The notes under the pieces: model-generated
The model's database searches: none
Told to the model about the DNA's origin: nothing
The model's input: only the letters and a program-made list of their open reading frames with translations
In this document: one piece after another, positions 16,701 through 24,952 of the stretch
Numbering within the stretch: the stretch's first letter is position 1
How the letters are laid out: every line of letters begins with the position of its first letter
Made by a program: the position numbers and the translations under genes
Origin: Planctomycetota bacterium
Lineage (GTDB): Bacteria > Planctomycetota > UBA1135 > GCA-002686595
NCBI GenBank assembly: GCA_028278425.1
Contig: JANQEJ010000112.1
Span: 1-53,868 of the forward strand
Length of the DNA stretch: 53,868 nt
Direction of reading: 5' to 3'

Positions 16701-19700
16701 ACGTCACCGACGACCACGTCCCGAACGTCTACCTCGGCGCGATGATGGTCGCCGACCGCCAGGCGTGGTCCGACGTGGAGGAGATCGTCGTGCCGCCGGT
16801 CGACAAGTTTCTCGACGTCGAGCTCGGGTACGACAAGGACGCCTACGAACCCGGCGAGGAAGGCACGGTCACGATCACGGCGCGCGACCACGACGGGAAC
16901 CCGGTCTCCGCCGAGATCGCGCTCGCGGTGTACGACGACGCGCTGAGCTACATCCAATCGGACCTGGCCGGCGACCCGCGGCAGTTCTTCTACGGCGAAC
17001 GGCACGAGCAGCGAGTGTGGACGCGGACGCTCTTCAACCACAGCCAGTTTCTGAAGCTCGTCCGCGACGAGGACGGCAACGTCGTCGACGAGCGCTACGT
17101 GTTGCTCGATCGCGATCAGGGGGGCTGGTACAGCCAGGCTGCGGGTTCGCCCGAGCTCCGCAAGCTCGGCTACGCCTGGGGTGAGAAGGAAGAGGACGCT
17201 CGCGCCTACGGCCGGCACGAGGCGTTGCGGTCGATGGCACCCTCCGGGCCCGCCGAGATGGCCGACATGGCGATCAGCCTGGAAGCCTCGAGGAGCGCGA
17301 TGGGCATCGGCGGCGGCGCCGACGAGCTCTTCCTCGGCGAGGGCCAGCGGGTGCAGGCCGGGATCGACGTCAACGAAGTCGACGTGCGCGTCCGCACCGA
17401 CTTCCGCGACACCGCGATCTGGCGAGCAGCGATCGTCACCGACGACGAGGGCCGCGCGACCGCGACCTTCACCTTCCCCGACTCCACGACGCGCTGGCAC
17501 GGCGTGGCGCGCGCGGCCGGCACGGACGCGCGGTTCGGGCAGGGCGAGATCGACACGCAGACCCGCCAGCCGCTGATCGCGCGCCTTCAGGCGCCGCGCT
17601 TCTTCCAGGTGGGAGACGAGGCGACGGTCTCCGCCAACCTGAACAACAACACCTCCGAGCCGCTGCCCGTGCACGCGCTGCTCGAGGCGGAGGGACTCGA
17701 GATCCTCGGCCTGGTCGACGGCGACGAGCTCCGCAATCCCGACCCGGGGACGGTGACGGTGGCCGCCGGCCGTTCGGAGCGCCTCGACTGGCTGGTCCGC
17801 GTCACGTCGCCCGGCGAGGCGCTCTTGCGCCTCAGGGCCGCGTCGCCCGAGCACAGCGACGGCATGGAGAAGAAGCTCCCGATCTACGCGCACGGCATCG
17901 AGGCCTACGTCGCCCGCTCCGGCAAGATGACCGGCGAGGAGGCGACGATCACGCTCGATCTGCCGAGCGCGCGCGGCGACGGCACGACGTCGCTCTCCGT
18001 GCAGATCGCGCCGAGCCTCGCCGTGACGATGCTCGACGCGCTGCCGTACCTGGTCGAGTACCCGTACGGCTGCACCGAGCAGACGCTCTCGCGCTTCCTG
18101 CCGGCGGTCGTCGTTCTCGACACGCTCAAGGAGTTCGGCCTCTCGAAGGAGGACGCGCTCGAGAAGGTCTTCGGCGGCATCGAGCGCGAGTTCGTCGACA
18201 AGACCCACCCCGACGGCACGCAGGACTTCGACCGGCTCGACGACGTCGTTCAGCGCGGGCTGGAGCGCCTGTACGACTTCCAGCACTCCGACGGCGGCTG
18301 GGCCTGGTGGAAGACAGGCGAGAGCGATCACTGGATGACCGCCTACGTCGTCTGGGGCCTCACGCTCGCCGAAGAGGCGGGCTTGGAGGTCAAGGCAGGC
18401 GTTCTCGAGCGCGGCCGTCGATTCCTCGAGCTCGAGATCGTCGAGGAGGAGCAGAACCTCGACCTGCAGGCGTGGATGCTGCACGCGCTCGCCAAACGGC
18501 TGCGCCACGACGACCTCGTCGGCGACGAGCACGCGGAGCGCGCGTTCGACAACCTCTGGGAGAAGCGCCAGCGGCTGAACGCGTACACGCGCGCCCTGTT
18601 CACGCTTGCCGCGGTCGACCTCGGCAAGGCCGACGAGGCGCGCATCCTGGCCGAGAACCTCGCCAACGGCGTGATCGTCGACGACTCTCCCGACACGTCG
18701 GTCGTCCAGATCGACAAGAACGGGAAGCCGGTCTCGCGCGACGACGCGCTTCGCACCGCGCACTGGGGCGAGGACGGCGTGTGGCGCCGCTGGTCCGAGG
18801 GCGGCGTCGAAGCGACGGCCTTCGCGATCAAGGCGCTGGTCGCCGTGGATCCGGAGGGCGAGCTGACCAGCAAGGCGGTGAACTGGCTCGTCCAGAACCG
18901 GCGCGGCAACCAGTGGTCGAACACGCGCGACACCGCGATCACGATCCTCGCCCTGAGCGACTACCTGAAGGCGTCGGGCGAGATCAGCTCGAAGGTCGCC
19001 TACGAGCTCAGCGTGAACGGCGTCGAAGTGGCGAAGAAGGTCCTCACCCGCGACGCCCTGATCGCAGGACCCAGCGTCTTCGACGTCGATCCCGAGCTCC
19101 TGCGCGACGGCGCCAACGAGATCCGGATCGTGCGCACGGCGGGTGAAGGCCCGCTCTACTTCTCGACCAACGCCACCTTCTTCAGCGAGGAGGAGCCGAT
19201 TCCGGCGCGTGGCAACCAGCTCTTCGTCCGGCGCGAGTACTACAAGCTCGTTCCGGTGCCGACGCTCCTCAAGGGCGTCGTCTACGAGAAGCGCGCGTTG
19301 CAGGACGGCGAGACGATCGCCAGCGGCGAGCGCGTCGAGGTCATCCTCACCGTCGAGGTGAAGAACCACCTCGAGTACCTCGTCTTCGAGGACCTGAAGC
19401 CCGCCGGCCTCGAAGCCGTGCAGGTGCGGAGCGGCGAGTGGATGGTGGCCCGCGAGCTCAAGAAGAACGAGGTGAACCGCCGCTTCGTCGAGGACGGCAA
19501 GCGCGAGACGCTGCTGATCCCCGGCGGCGGAACCCGCGCCTACGGCTGGTACAACGAGCCCGGCTACACCGGCCGCACCCGCAACCTCCATCAGGAGCTG
19601 CGCGACCGCAAGGTCGCCCTCTTCGTCGACAAGCTGCCGCAGGGCGTTTGGGAGATGCGCTACGAGCTGCGCGCCGAAGTGCCGGGCAAGTACCACGCGC

Positions 19701-19798
19701 TCCCGGTGCTCGGCCACGCGATGTACGTGCCCGAAGTGCGCTGCAACTCGAACGAGCTGCGGGTCGACGTGCTGGAAAGAGGGGCAAGCGGAAGCTAG
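13772..19798 (+). CDS. Alpha-2-macroglobulin family protein (2008 residues) with thioester
   Basis: Signal peptide MKTVSCLLVLSGLSLGVLA. Residues about 25-310 are helical and TPR-like (LLAKADRHYAEGSFELAHKL). A series of macroglobulin beta domains follows: SVHVSSFFTLDSEVQYQLRW, then IYAFTDRPAYRPNDEVQWKL, the classical MG motif. A low-complexity linker near 1130-1190 (DMAISLEASRSAMGIGGGAD) is in the bait-region position. The A2M domain is near 1200 (DFRDTAIWRAAIVTDDEGRA), and the thioester motif YPYGCTEQ places Cys1434 and Gln1437. An alpha-alpha barrel (to about 1740) and C-terminal beta domains complete it. Such proteins trap proteases in the periplasm or at the surface. The common bacterial partner PBP1c is not adjacent. 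Length is greater than the usual 1500-1650 residues because of the N-terminal helical region. Confidence 0.92.
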   Translation: MKTVSCLLVLSGLSLGVLADNARPAQDADELLAKADRHYAEGSFELAHKLYVQARERGLEGEAARHAELRVADSRWRSAAASNNPDTSELDTALQELNAFVASYENVEDRDDRWAEAQESLGGWYWDRRESRNWSGWNHYQQALDWWAGSRDIERARERYLAIAWNASEPRWWESHWDYGAYGNYLPVSVLQNATKIAESDEDKGHAHFLLAMTYYRRGGSNEIQATAEGEFEAVLALGKENRWYDDALYHYGVFNEEKGDLVHHENGVVSWRQDYVEAVELYRRLLREFKKGETRYYDSARNRIQNITAPTLSVHVSSFFTLDSEVQYQLRWRNVKTASLALYPVDLARDPRMTGAHNPDDFVNTIDLARIEPHARWDYATGDEGEHQPGDATLYLKEKPPLGAYVLAASGSGVGSRALVLVSDASLVVKNAGGRLLAWFTGLEDGKPIAEARLWLWERYYEKNEWRDRQIEGVTQADGTALFDVRGRQRSSKYYLGASLGARQAFSSGSGSWWRSDPDRWKIYAFTDRPAYRPNDEVQWKLVARTNEGGAYATPAGEKLTYKIHDPRGTVAKEGEVELNAFGAAAGTFETGPELALGEYWVEFRSRGSYVGRASLFRIEEYKLPEYEVSVKLPEDPEGSGKPKLYRVGDEVTAEVVASYYFGGAVADAEVEVLVYQRPYYHYWQPRREYPWFYADTSIYQGWWGGYGQMVTREQIKTDANGVAKVTFSTPTGTGQDYEYTVEARVVDASRREVVARNDLRVTRQAYYVRVEPKHKIHRPGDRVEIEFEAKDPNGTPVSTRGKVKVTRDRWIEIWVDPEGNEVRGTKLEQLKRRHPAFPPPGKGDPWRLKFSGYEQDVVAETTVKTGEDGTASWSFAAEEAGYYRVAWASEDGRGAPISGQAAFYVADENTTEIGYRYGGVDLIVDKDTFRSGEKAAVMVATPTNDRYVLLTIEGEDLHHYEVVHVTGTVKLVMLDVTDDHVPNVYLGAMMVADRQAWSDVEEIVVPPVDKFLDVELGYDKDAYEPGEEGTVTITARDHDGNPVSAEIALAVYDDALSYIQSDLAGDPRQFFYGERHEQRVWTRTLFNHSQFLKLVRDEDGNVVDERYVLLDRDQGGWYSQAAGSPELRKLGYAWGEKEEDARAYGRHEALRSMAPSGPAEMADMAISLEASRSAMGIGGGADELFLGEGQRVQAGIDVNEVDVRVRTDFRDTAIWRAAIVTDDEGRATATFTFPDSTTRWHGVARAAGTDARFGQGEIDTQTRQPLIARLQAPRFFQVGDEATVSANLNNNTSEPLPVHALLEAEGLEILGLVDGDELRNPDPGTVTVAAGRSERLDWLVRVTSPGEALLRLRAASPEHSDGMEKKLPIYAHGIEAYVARSGKMTGEEATITLDLPSARGDGTTSLSVQIAPSLAVTMLDALPYLVEYPYGCTEQTLSRFLPAVVVLDTLKEFGLSKEDALEKVFGGIEREFVDKTHPDGTQDFDRLDDVVQRGLERLYDFQHSDGGWAWWKTGESDHWMTAYVVWGLTLAEEAGLEVKAGVLERGRRFLELEIVEEEQNLDLQAWMLHALAKRLRHDDLVGDEHAERAFDNLWEKRQRLNAYTRALFTLAAVDLGKADEARILAENLANGVIVDDSPDTSVVQIDKNGKPVSRDDALRTAHWGEDGVWRRWSEGGVEATAFAIKALVAVDPEGELTSKAVNWLVQNRRGNQWSNTRDTAITILALSDYLKASGEISSKVAYELSVNGVEVAKKVLTRDALIAGPSVFDVDPELLRDGANEIRIVRTAGEGPLYFSTNATFFSEEEPIPARGNQLFVRREYYKLVPVPTLLKGVVYEKRALQDGETIASGERVEVILTVEVKNHLEYLVFEDLKPAGLEAVQVRSGEWMVARELKKNEVNRRFVEDGKRETLLIPGGGTRAYGWYNEPGYTGRTRNLHQELRDRKVALFVDKLPQGVWEMRYELRAEVPGKYHALPVLGHAMYVPEVRCNSNELRVDVLERGASGS

Positions 19799-19945
19799 CC
19801 CAGCTTCCGCGGGTCTCCGGAATCCGAGGCGTCCAGTTTCCAGACGGACCCGGCGAGCCAGGTGTAGTGCCAACTCGCTGACGTAAGTCCCTGGCAGGAC
19901 TCAGGCTTGCCTGCTCACGTGCGGAGGTTGGGCTAGTAGCCGCTT

Positions 19946-19965
19946 GCCGGTCGCGCGCGACCGGC
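19946..19965. other. 20-bp perfect palindrome between alpha-2-macroglobulin and the next gene
   Basis: The 20 bases equal their own reverse complement (GCCGGTCGCG joined to CGCGACCGGC). The site lies 147 bp after the alpha-2-macroglobulin stop and 51 bp before the next start. With no central spacer and no T-run it is a poor terminator as DNA; a dimeric-regulator operator or a partly folded terminator are both possible. Confidence 0.4.
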
Positions 19966-20016
19966 TACAGTCGACGTCAGCCTGTTAGCGTTCTCACTTT
20001 GTCGTCAGGAGCACCG

Positions 20017-21711
20017 ATGGATACTTTGCGAAGAGGCCTCCGCGCCTCCCTTGCTCTCCTCGCCGGCCTCACGTGGTTGGCCGCAACGTCTTGGGCGGCC
20101 ACGCCCCAGGCTCTGGTCTATGCGCAGCCGCTTGTCGTCGCGGATGGACACACCCGCATCGCGGACCCCAAGCTAAAGGGGGGCGGCGCGCAGGCGTCGT
20201 TCCACCTCAAGGGGACCCCGGGTGCCACTCTCGCCGTCCGCGCCGACGTGCACGGCCCCGGCGGATACATCAAGACGCTCTGGAGTGGGACCCTCATCGC
20301 GGGCGCACCGCCGACCAAGGTGTCGTGGGATGGAAAGAACGCGTCCGGGCGGTACGTGGCCACCGGGAGCTACAGGATCACGGTCAAAGGGGCGGGCGGG
20401 ACGCCGACGTATCTGAAGTTCGCCGTCACCGTCGTGCGCCTCGGCGTCACGGAGATCGAGTTTCAGGATCCGCCCGCCGGCAACGACGAGTGGCAGATGG
20501 TGTACTTCATGAAGAACGGCGTCGACGGGATCTTCTACGCCACGCCCGCGATTCACGAGTACGCCAACCTGGCCTCCGCCGACGTGTCCGACCTGGACCT
20601 GAACAATGGAAATCCCCGGCCCGCGGTCGCTTTGCACACCGCCACCGACGAGCCGATCATGAACGGGGTCAACTACGAGACCGAGCAGCTCAACTATCCG
20701 CTCGCTTACGAGCGCGGCGCGACGCCGAGGCTGCGCGCGAAGCTCGGAAACGGCGGGACGACGGTGGGTGGCGCCGCGATGAGCTCAAACTATCCGGTGT
20801 CGGGGTTCGACATCCGCCTCGTGGCGACCTTCCCGAGCGGGTCCGCTGCCGCCAGCGGCGCCATCGCTCCCGGTGGACAGGTCACGCTCGACGGGGATCC
20901 GCTCCCCGCCGACGTGTCGCAGACGAACTGGCAGATCGTGTGGACCTGGGAGTACTCGGGCGACGGCGGCGTGACCTGGCAGCGCATCCTCGGGAAGCAC
21001 GAGACCGCGCACCGGTTCTACACCATCTGGGGGGATCCCCTGTGGAAGGCCGGAGCGAGCGGCACGCAGTACACGGGGCCCTGGGTCGAGGTCGTCGACT
21101 ATGTGGCGTCGTGGAGCAACACGCTCGGAATCTCCACCGCGACCGCCGGCGGCCTGGTGGAGACCCACGTGAAGGGTTTCTTCGGTCAGAACGGCGGGCT
21201 GCCGACGGCGATCGAGGGCGTGATCTACGATGCCTACCCGCTCGGCGGGGACGGCGGCGCAAACCACTACATGGGCTTCGGGGTCGGCTCGAACATGGAC
21301 CTCTCCGCACTGCTGAACGCGCACGCGAACGGCGTCTACGTGAACTGCAGCGACAACATGGGCGCCACCACGACGATGCTGTCGATGCTCGGGCTCCCGA
21401 ACATGAAGCCGCTGCGGCTCGGATTCATGTACCTGAACGCGATCTGGGGCATCGGCGCACCGGCCTACACGACCGACCTGTGGGGCACCGGGAACCACGC
21501 CTTCAGCTATCACCACATCGCGACGCGCACGAACGGCACCGACGTGATCGACACCTGCCTGCAGGTGGACGAGGACGGGAACCCGGGCTCGACACCGGGG
21601 ATCCCGGGTTGGAACGTGGACCGGCCCTGGGCCGGCCCGAACGGATATGACCAGCTTTCGAGCACGAACACGGTCTCCACGACGCTCGAGACCCTTCCCG
21701 GCCTTCAGTAG
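20017..21711 (+). CDS. Secreted protein with FlgD-like Ig domain and transglutaminase-like C-terminal region
   Basis: 564 residues. ATG 20017 follows AGGAG by about six bases; the frame is open further upstream. A signal peptide ends near ATSWAA. Residues about 45-140 resemble a FlgD-type Ig-like fold (LWSGTLIAGAPPTKVSWDGK then GRYVATGSYRITV). The middle region is beta-rich without clear family. The C-terminal part has VYVNCSDNMGATTTMLSMLG (Cys444), NHAFSYHH (His494) and GTDVIDTCLQVD (Asp512). This is the order and spacing of a transglutaminase-like Cys-His-Asp triad, where Cys starts a helix. The assignment is by motif only. The next gene begins five bases after the stop, so the two are probably co-expressed. 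Confidence 0.7.
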   Translation: MDTLRRGLRASLALLAGLTWLAATSWAATPQALVYAQPLVVADGHTRIADPKLKGGGAQASFHLKGTPGATLAVRADVHGPGGYIKTLWSGTLIAGAPPTKVSWDGKNASGRYVATGSYRITVKGAGGTPTYLKFAVTVVRLGVTEIEFQDPPAGNDEWQMVYFMKNGVDGIFYATPAIHEYANLASADVSDLDLNNGNPRPAVALHTATDEPIMNGVNYETEQLNYPLAYERGATPRLRAKLGNGGTTVGGAAMSSNYPVSGFDIRLVATFPSGSAAASGAIAPGGQVTLDGDPLPADVSQTNWQIVWTWEYSGDGGVTWQRILGKHETAHRFYTIWGDPLWKAGASGTQYTGPWVEVVDYVASWSNTLGISTATAGGLVETHVKGFFGQNGGLPTAIEGVIYDAYPLGGDGGANHYMGFGVGSNMDLSALLNAHANGVYVNCSDNMGATTTMLSMLGLPNMKPLRLGFMYLNAIWGIGAPAYTTDLWGTGNHAFSYHHIATRTNGTDVIDTCLQVDEDGNPGSTPGIPGWNVDRPWAGPNGYDQLSSTNTVSTTLETLPGLQ

Positions 21712-21716
21712 ATCCC

Positions 21717-22577
21717 ATGAAGCACTCCATTACGCGTTATCTCGGTGCGGCGCTTCTTCTCACGAGCACCGCGGTTGCCCAGGGGACCTACGAAGAGCAC
21801 GTGGTGCGCGTGCGCGAAGCGTACGGCGTCGCGGCGTGGCCGGCGGCCATCCCTCGCGATGGGCTCCCGGTCGCAGGGCTCGAGCTGCCCGGGCTGCGTG
21901 GCGGCGTGGTCCAGAGCGAAGGCGCCTTCGTCACCCGCGACTTCTACGACGCCGACTCTCCGGCCGGAGCGCGTCCGCTCCTTCATCTTGAAGCACGCGT
22001 GTGCGACGACGTGGAAGCGGCGCGCGACGTCCTGGTGAGCTGGCTCGCACATCTGAGCTCGCCGGAGCTCGCCCCCGAGGACGGCGCCTTCGGCGTCGAG
22101 CTCGGCCAGGCCGGGTACGTCGGTCCCTCCGGCGCGGCCGACAAAGCCGTGTCGTGGGTCGCCTTCGTGCGCGGCAACGTCGCCGTGCGACTCCTGAACG
22201 TGGACCTGTTCCGCACGCCGCAGCTCGACGTCGTGGGAGCCGCGCGGGCGATCGATGCCGTCATCGCCGCCCGGCCGGCGCTGGCAAAGGGGGCGCTTCC
22301 CCCGAACCCCGAGATCGCCCGCCTCGCACCCGCTTCGACGTCGGTCGTCGCCGGCGCCGCGCCCCGTCTCGACGTCGTCGTGGCCGATCCGCGCGGCGGT
22401 GTCGCGACGCTCCAGTGGCGCGTCGGCGGCAGCGGCCAGGGATACGTCGAGCGCCGGAAGGACGGCTGGCATCTCTTCACGACAGGCCCGGGCGAGGTCG
22501 ACGTGACGCTGATCGCCATCTCCTCGATCGGCACCGTCGCCGAGCGTATGGTTCGCGTGGACGTCGCTCCGGAGTAG
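21717..22577 (+). CDS. Secreted protein of unknown function
   Basis: 286 residues with a signal peptide (MKHSITRYLGAALLLTSTAVAQ). The mature part is mixed alpha/beta: TYEEHVVRVREAYGVAAWP, DDVEAARDVLVSWLAHLSSP, SWVAFVRGNVAVRLLN, DVVGAARAIDAVIAARP. A beta-rich end (RLDVVVADPRGGVATLQWRV then GPGEVDVTLIAISSIGTVAE) looks like an Ig-type or cadherin-like domain. No catalytic motif was recognised. It follows the transglutaminase-like gene by five bases, and the two may act together outside the cell. The short AT-poor gap after the stop holds no clear terminator. Confidence 0.75.
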   Translation: MKHSITRYLGAALLLTSTAVAQGTYEEHVVRVREAYGVAAWPAAIPRDGLPVAGLELPGLRGGVVQSEGAFVTRDFYDADSPAGARPLLHLEARVCDDVEAARDVLVSWLAHLSSPELAPEDGAFGVELGQAGYVGPSGAADKAVSWVAFVRGNVAVRLLNVDLFRTPQLDVVGAARAIDAVIAARPALAKGALPPNPEIARLAPASTSVVAGAAPRLDVVVADPRGGVATLQWRVGGSGQGYVERRKDGWHLFTTGPGEVDVTLIAISSIGTVAERMVRVDVAPE

Positions 22578-22643
22578 CGGGTCCGCGCCGGATTCCCCGG
22601 GCACCCCAGCTCGGCTGAAGCGAAGCCGCCGCCGGCGGAACGG

Positions 22644-22833
22644 TCAGTCTCCGGCCGTCACGCGACCGGCCTCGTCGAAGCGCACCTCGTCGCGCACCGC
22701 GAACGCGTGCCCCTCGATCGCAACGGCCCGCGCGAGCTCAAAGCGCCGTTCGAGTTCGGTAGGGCAGGTCCTCGGGGCGCTGCTGGATGCAGGCGCTGCA
22801 CGCGAACAGAAGGATGCCGACGCGCAGTCTCAC
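22644..22833 (-). pseudogene. Small lipoprotein-like gene, frameshifted
   Basis: From GTG 22833 the frame reads VRLRVGILLFACSACIQQRP, a lipoprotein-style leader, and then ends early. In another frame the same DNA continues CPTELERRFELARAVAIEGH, then AFAVRDEVRFDEAGRVTAGD and a TGA at 22644. Removing one base from the run of four G at 22774-22777 (CCCC on the coding strand) joins the halves into a protein of about 62 residues. Codon use in both halves favours G/C at third positions, which supports real coding. Without a recognised homologue the reconstruction is tentative. It lies between a secreted-protein gene and the PLP decarboxylase, on the opposite strand to both. Confidence 0.4.
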
Positions 22834-22922
22834 TTCGCAAGCATTGCACACCCGGCTCGCCGCTGCATGGGCCGACGTGCGTGGCACGCGGCGGGACGCC
22901 GACCTCTGGTAACCTGCTCGGC

Positions 22923-24350
22923 ATGGATACCGAGGAGTTCCGCCGCGTCGGACGCCGGGTCGTCGACGAGCTGGCCGACTACTTCGCCACGGTCGAGGAT
23001 CGTCCCGTCTTTCCGGACGTCGAGCCGGGCGAGGTGGCGCGCCTCTTTCGCGATCCCGTTCCACGCGCGGGCATGCCGGCCGACGGCGTGCTCGCGGAGC
23101 TGGAGGAGAAGCTCTACCCGTATTGCACGCACACCGGGAACGGCGGCTACATGGGGCTGATCACCGCCAGCCCGTTGCCGATCGGCGTGATCGGCGATCT
23201 GATCGCTTCCGCGCTCAACCAGAACCTCGGCGCCTACTCGATCGGTCCGAGCGCCGTGGCGATGGAGCGGGAGACGGTTCGCTGGCTTTGCGAGCTCGCG
23301 GGATACGGTCCGGGCTCCGGCGGCAACCTGACCAGCGGCGGCATGATCGCGAACCTGATCGGTCTCAAGCTCGGCCGCGATTTCGCCAGCGGACAGACGG
23401 CGCAGGTCGAGGGCTGCGGCTTGGAGAACGCCGTGTACGTCAGCGAGGAACGCCACGTCTCGGTCGACAAGGCGGTGGACGCGGTCGGGCTCGGGCGCGA
23501 AAGTCTGCGTGCGATCCCGACCGACGCGTCCTTCCGCGTGCGGATCGACCGCCTCGAGGAGGCGATCGCCGCCGATCGATCGGCGGGCGTGCGCCCCGCC
23601 TGCATCGTCGCCCTCGCCGGTTCGACGAACACGGGGGCGGTCGACGACATGAGGGCCCTGCGCGCCATCGCCGACCGCGAGGGGATGTGGCTCCACGCCG
23701 ACGCCGCGTACGGGGGCGGGATGCTGCTCTCGCACAAGTGGCCGGGCCTGCTCGACGGGTTGGAGCTCGCCGACTCGATCACGATCGACCCGCACAAGTG
23801 GTTCTACGCGCCGGTCGACGCGGGCGCGATCCTGGTGCGGGACGAGGCGCAGCTCACCCGCTCCTTCGGGCTTCAGCCCGCCTATCTCACCGACGGCTTC
23901 GACGCGGAGGACGAGCGCTACCAGTACTTCGTTCACGGCCTCGAGCAGAGCCGCCGCTTCCGCGGGCTGAAGGTCTGGATGAGCTTCAAACGCTACGGCG
24001 CCGACGAGATCGGGCGCTGGGTCGACGCCAACGTGGAGCAAGCGCGGCGCCTGCACGAGCTGGCGGTCGCCAGTCCGCGCTTCGAGTCCGCCGTGGAGCC
24101 GCCGATGTCGGCGGCGTGCGTGCACTACCTGCCGACGCGAGAGCTCAGCGCGGAGCAGACCGCCGCGCTCCACCACACCGTGGCGGAGCGCGTTGAGAAG
24201 AGCGGCGAGTTCTGGATCGGCACGACGAAGCTCCGCGGCCTCGATTGGTTCCGCGCCTGCCCGGTGAACTTCCGCACGACGCTGGAGCACATGGAAAGGT
24301 TGCTCGCGCTCCTGCTCGAGGAGTGTTCATCGGTCGAAGCTGAGCTCTGA
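22923..24350 (+). CDS. PLP-dependent group II decarboxylase (aromatic-amino-acid decarboxylase-like)
   Basis: 475 residues, the normal size for the family. Recognisable segments are YCTHTGNGGYMGLITASPLP, the cofactor region TSGGMIANLIGLKLGRD, VSEERHVSVDKAVDAVGLG (the His that stacks on PLP), WLHADAAYGGG (the Asp that pairs with the pyridine nitrogen) and SITIDPHKWFYAPVDAG with Lys292 as the Schiff-base lysine. The fold is that of tyrosine, DOPA, tryptophan, glutamate or diaminobutyrate decarboxylases. Substrate cannot be decided from sequence, and some members instead perform aldehyde-forming reactions. ATG 22923 was chosen because similarity begins there. The GNAT acetyltransferase starts five bases after the stop, suggesting a two-gene operon that could decarboxylate and then acetylate an amine (inference). 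Confidence 0.9.
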   Translation: MDTEEFRRVGRRVVDELADYFATVEDRPVFPDVEPGEVARLFRDPVPRAGMPADGVLAELEEKLYPYCTHTGNGGYMGLITASPLPIGVIGDLIASALNQNLGAYSIGPSAVAMERETVRWLCELAGYGPGSGGNLTSGGMIANLIGLKLGRDFASGQTAQVEGCGLENAVYVSEERHVSVDKAVDAVGLGRESLRAIPTDASFRVRIDRLEEAIAADRSAGVRPACIVALAGSTNTGAVDDMRALRAIADREGMWLHADAAYGGGMLLSHKWPGLLDGLELADSITIDPHKWFYAPVDAGAILVRDEAQLTRSFGLQPAYLTDGFDAEDERYQYFVHGLEQSRRFRGLKVWMSFKRYGADEIGRWVDANVEQARRLHELAVASPRFESAVEPPMSAACVHYLPTRELSAEQTAALHHTVAERVEKSGEFWIGTTKLRGLDWFRACPVNFRTTLEHMERLLALLLEECSSVEAEL

Positions 24351-24355
24351 TCCCG

Positions 24356-24952
24356 ATGGCGCCGAACGTGACCGTACGGGACCTGACGTCACGCGACTGG
24401 CCCGCGTTCGAGCGCCTCTTTGGCCGCGCCGGCGCCTGCGGCGGCTGCTGGTGCATGCACTTCCGCGTGCCGCGCGGCGGGAAGCTCTGGGAGGAGGTCA
24501 AGGGCGCGAAGAACCGCCGGGTGATGAAGAGGCTCATCGAGAGCGGCAAGGCGCTCGGGTGTCTCGCCTTCGCGGGCGACGAGCCGATCGGCTGGGTCTC
24601 GGTCGGCCCGCGCGCCGACTACGTGCGCATGGACAACAGCCGCGTGTTCAAGACGCAGTACGACGAGGGCGCCTGGTCGATCCCGTGCTTCTTTTTGCGC
24701 AGGGACTGGCAGCGGCGGGGCGTCTCGCGGCTCCTCCTGCGGCAGGCCGTGTCACTTGCGCGCCGGCGCGGCGCGCCAAGGCTTCTCGCCTATCCCGTCG
24801 TCCCGTCGAAGGGTCCCGGCCACGAGGTTCCGTCGGTCTTCGCCCACACCGGCTTCCCGCAGATGTACGCGCGGCAGGGCTTTCGCGATGCGACGCCCGA
24901 GGGCGCGCAGCGGCCGGTCTACGTGAAGGCGTTCCGCCGGCGGAAGGCCTAG
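24356..24952 (+). CDS. GNAT-family N-acetyltransferase
   Basis: 198 residues. The N-terminal motif ACGGCWCMHFRVP is typical of one GNAT subfamily. The CoA-binding turn lies in FFLRRDWQRRGVSRLLLRQA, where R-x-x-G/R-x-x-x-L is the phosphate loop, and the C-terminal YARQGFRDATP matches the Y-x-x-x-G-F ending. Such enzymes acetylate small amines, antibiotics or protein N-termini. It follows the PLP decarboxylase with a five-base gap. Its stop overlaps the stop of the convergent HExxH lipoprotein by four bases (24949-24952). The physiological substrate is unknown; proximity to a decarboxylase makes a small amine a reasonable guess. Confidence 0.85.
   Translation: MAPNVTVRDLTSRDWPAFERLFGRAGACGGCWCMHFRVPRGGKLWEEVKGAKNRRVMKRLIESGKALGCLAFAGDEPIGWVSVGPRADYVRMDNSRVFKTQYDEGAWSIPCFFLRRDWQRRGVSRLLLRQAVSLARRRGAPRLLAYPVVPSKGPGHEVPSVFAHTGFPQMYARQGFRDATPEGAQRPVYVKAFRRRKA

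Noticed and set aside
14960..19873. A 1637-codon open frame antisense to the alpha-2-macroglobulin gene
   Set aside because: Its translation is Arg/Leu/Val/Asp-rich without any domain, and it mirrors a gene with signal peptide, MG motifs and thioester. It results from high GC at third positions.
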